The notes under the pieces were generated by a model. That model ran no database searches. It was given only the letters and a program-made list of their open reading frames with translations, and had not been told where the DNA came from. Of a DNA stretch of 64,000 nucleotides, positions 61,365 to 64,000 are shown piece after piece. The position numbers were made by a program, and so were the translations under genes. The DNA comes from Jacaranda mimosifolia (taxonomy: Eukaryota > Streptophyta > Magnoliopsida > Lamiales > Bignoniaceae), in assembly GCA_018894105.1 (NCBI GenBank), contig CM032131.1:2134501-2198500 (forward strand), read 5' to 3'. Positions within the stretch are counted from its first letter, which is position 1, and the number at the start of each line of letters is the position of its first letter.

Positions 61365-64000
61365 TTTATAATATCTAGCAAATATTTGATAAGTTTACTA
61401 AGAATTGGAAAAGAAAGGCTAACTGCAAAAAATGTGGACAAATTTATTGTAGTGGCCAATGTGGGACAAGTAGTTTAAAACGTCATATTAAGGATATTTG
61501 TCCATTTCGTGATGAATGTGATTATCAGCCCCAAAGTGAAGAATTTGACCAAATTATATTTAGGAAAAGGTAGCTAAAGCAATGGTTAGAGATAATTATC
61601 CTTTTAAATTTGGTGAGCATAGAAGTATAAGAGATGTTTTTTCTTTGTTGAATGCTACACGAAAACACCGCAAAAGGAGATGTTCTAAAAATTTACTAAA
61701 TGGAGAAGGAAAAAACTCAAAAGAATCTTGGAGTCTTATCACTAGTAGAATATGCTTGACTTCTGATTTATGGACTTTACTTGTATTGAATGGCTATATG
61801 ACAATCACTGCTCATTATATTGACAATGATTGGGTATTGCAAAAAAGAGTACTTATTTTTTGACAATTTAGGGGTGGCAATTTGGGTGGGTCAGGTTGGT
61901 TCGGGTTGCCATTATATTGACAATGATTGTCTCTTTTAACTTTTTAAAATTAATGTCATTAGTTTTTAACTTTATATTGATTCAATTAAACAAAACATAA
62001 ATCAATAAAAATATATCATCAAGCAAATAAGTAAACAAATATTTTAATTACACACATAATTTATTATAAAAACTTGCTTTTAAGTCTTTTGAATTTTTTA
62101 TAACATCTCAACAGAAAGAATTCTTATCTATTTACATATACAAAATCTTGCGTTGTATAAGACCTAAGAAAAACTTTTAGGACAATTTAGTAGTTAAATC
62201 AACTCTTTGTAGTAAAATTTTAATGTCCATTTGGATACAAAAATAACCATTATAAGTAATTTAAGATTTTAACAATCCATCCTCTATGGTTGTGAAATAA
62301 ATAAGATCAAAAAATATCAAAGTAATAATTTTGATACTGCTAAAGTTCAAATTTTCAAGCTTTATTTTGTTATTTTATATTTTTACTCCCCAAAAAATTT
62401 AAATTTTATTTGCTTAATTCGGATTAGGTCAAGTTGATTCAAGTGGGTTCGGGTTGTCGTGTGACCCACAATCAAATTTTGAGTTGTTCGTGTAACCTGA
62501 AATTTAACCCAACCCAACCCAACTCATTTTCTCTGGGTTCTCATTCATGTCAACCTTTATTGGACTTGGACCCAGAATGGGTCAACCCAAACCCAAACCC
62601 AAACCCAATTTTTTTCGTGTCGAACTCATGTCGTGTTGGAATTTGCCACCGTTATTCAACATCTCCCATCTCCACATGATGGCCAAAATGTAGGTGTGGA
62701 ATTAATTAATTTCATACAAGAATAGGGCATTGAGAAGAAAGTGTTTACAATAACTTTGGATAATGCAAGATATAATGATGGTGTGGTTGATTTATTGAGA
62801 AATCATCTTTCTTTGATGAATTCTTCAATGTGTAATGGTGAATTTCTACATGTAAAATGTGGTGCTCATATCTTGAATTTGATCATGCAAGCTGATTTAA
62901 AAATGATTGACACATGTGTTGAAAAGATTTGTGATAGTGTCAAGTATGTATAAGGATCATAAATGAGAATCATAAAATTTGCTGAGTGCGTTAGCAGTTG
63001 GGATCTTAAGACTAACAAGAAATTGAAACAAGATATGCCTATTAGATGGAATTCAATTTATTTGGTGTTGGATAGTTCTATCTTGAATTCACTTGCATTA
63101 TGTCAATTAAAGCTTATTGCACAAACTATAAGTGGTGTCCATCACTTAAAGAGTGAAGCCAAGTGGAAAAAATCATGAAGTTTTTGAGACCTTTTCATGA
63201 TATGACTCAGCTTTTCTCCGGACATAGATACCCAACATCAAGCCTCTATTTTTGTAATGTTTGGCAGATACAAATGCTCATGCAAGAGGAAATGGCAAGT
63301 ATTGATCTTGCTATAAGTAGAATGGCAAGAGACATGAAACTGAAATTTGATAAATATTGGGAGTCTTATAGTACCATATTGACATTTGTCATTGTTCTTT
63401 GATCCTCATTATAAGCTTGAGTTTGTGAAGTTTTGCTATAGAAATCCTGACCCTTTTACATCATATGAGAAAGTTAATCATTTAAGAGAGCAAATGTGGT
63501 TATTATTTGAGGAGTACTTGCATGCATCCCCTTCAAGATGTGGACAATCTTCAGTTCCTGCTATAGCTAATGGGTATGATGATGATATGTACGTTATGAT
63601 GGATGTAAGTATATTTGTATCTTTTATTTTTATTATCTTCTTTACTTTGTTAATTTTAACTAAAGCTCGTAAGAGGTTTTTTTGTTGTAGGAGTTTGATT
63701 CTTATAGAAGTTAATGTATAGATGCTAGAAGCCAATCACAGTTGGAACTATACTTATATGAGAGTCTAATTGATAGGAAACAATTTCCAAATCTAGATGT
63801 GCTTGATTATTGGAAAGGAAATACTGCTAGATATCGCGAGCTTGCCTTGGTGGCTCGTGATGTTTTGAGTATTCTAATCATTACTGTTGCCTCTAAATCT
63901 GTGTTTAGTCATGGTGGTAGAATTATCGGGAAATGTCGTAGTTCAGTTCTACCAAAGAATGTAGAAGTAATTTTGTGTGGTCGCGATTGGCTTGAAGGTC
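61365..64000 (+). pseudogene. hAT transposase (BED finger, RICESLEEPER-like), broken and partial
   Basis: In order: BED zinc finger with CKKCGQIY and TSSLKRHIKDICP (61374-61567); catalytic-domain start with ICLTSDLWTLLVLNGYMTIT and WVLQKRVLIF (61582-61863); after the nested insertion VFTITLDNARYNDGVVDLL and HVKCGAHILNLIMQADLK (62665-62953); DMPIRWNSIYLVLDSS (62963-63178); LRPFHDMTQLFSGHRYPTSS and LKFDKYWESY (63163-63402); FFDPHYKLEFVKFCYR (63386-63604); a GT..AG intron 63605-63690; then the dimerisation domain with LDVLDYWKGNTARYRELA and FSHGGRIIGKCRSSVLPK (63691-64000). Several stops and frameshifts (for example TGA 61861, TAG after FIQE, TAA 62951, TAA after SYRS) break it. Would excise hAT elements if intact. 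Confidence 0.88.
61869..62654. mobile_element. Nested hAT-type non-autonomous element
   Basis: Starts TAGGGGTGGCAATTTGGG and ends with the inverse of TAACGGTGGCAAATTCC. The right subterminal part holds aacccaacccaa and acccaaacccaaaccc runs. It splits the transposase between VLQKRVLIF and QHLPSPHDG. No convincing 8-bp TSD. No gene inside; the + frame 62434-62679 is fortuitous. Confidence 0.75.

Larger units (their letters stand above)
60145..64000 (+). mobile_element. hAT (Ac-type) element, runs off the right edge
   Basis: Left end near 60145 (GAGTGGGGTTGGCAAATTAGG), followed by many ggttggg/gggtt subterminal motifs up to ~60310, typical hAT ends. It encodes a broken Ac/RICESLEEPER-type transposase from 61365 to the window edge, and is interrupted by a small hAT-type element. 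The right TIR lies outside the window. Confidence 0.8.

Noticed and set aside
62434..62679. + strand frame rich in NPNPNPN
   Set aside because: Arises from acccaa repeats in the subterminal part of the nested hAT element.
1..64000. tRNA or rRNA genes
   Set aside because: No cloverleaf-like A/B-box pair or conserved rRNA stretch was noticed; primer-site matches belong to retroelements.

Overview
This is a stretch of nuclear DNA from a flowering plant, probably a eudicot. It is AT-rich and gene-poor, full of plant-type transposable elements, and holds one intron-containing peroxisomal catalase gene. I cannot name the species.

Layout. 1-4440: AT-rich flank with one Tourist-like MITE. 4441-8640: the only intact gene, a complete 8-exon catalase (492 codons) with TATA box, CT-rich leader and polyadenylation signal. 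8890-12450: copies of a dispersed non-coding repeat, interrupted by a GC-richer insertion and a second Tourist-like MITE. 12499-18064: an LTR fragment, a hAT end, and a decayed chromovirus-like Gypsy element whose long 5' LTR contains a 5'-truncated LINE with a perfect 14-bp target-site duplication (TSD). 18576-20335: a long-TIR element with a GC-rich core. 20514-22019: a hAT-type element (perfect 8-bp TSD) containing a second hAT-type element. 22197-29776: a 7.6-kb TIR element flanked by an 11-bp direct repeat. It carries a broken DUF1985/plant-mobile-domain-like gene and a tandem array of about 12 units (~450 bp, later ~285 bp). 29790-31210: MITE-like sequence and degenerate AT-rich tandem repeats. 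31884-34992: a solo LTR of 3.1 kb with a perfect 5-bp TSD. 35170-41480: MITEs, a large AT-rich foldback and hAT-like elements. 42530-54021: an 11.5-kb Mutator-like element (MULE) with a near-perfect 9-bp TSD. It carries a broken GRF zinc-finger gene on the + strand and a broken MURA-type transposase on the - strand, and is itself split by a 5.4-kb CACTA element (3-bp TSD). 54887-59856: a complete but mutated Copia retrotransposon on the - strand (5-bp TSD). 60145-64000: a hAT element with a broken BED-finger transposase, interrupted by a small hAT-type element and running off the right edge.

How it fits together. Catalase is the only gene likely to serve the host. Everything else reads as layered insertions whose relative order follows from who interrupts whom. 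No transposase or retrotransposon reading frame here looks intact. I found no rRNA, tRNA or CRISPR feature. The most unusual items are the satellite-like array inside a DNA transposon, the MULE/CACTA nest with its convergent GRF and MURA remnants, and the foldback at 36.8-38.2 kb.
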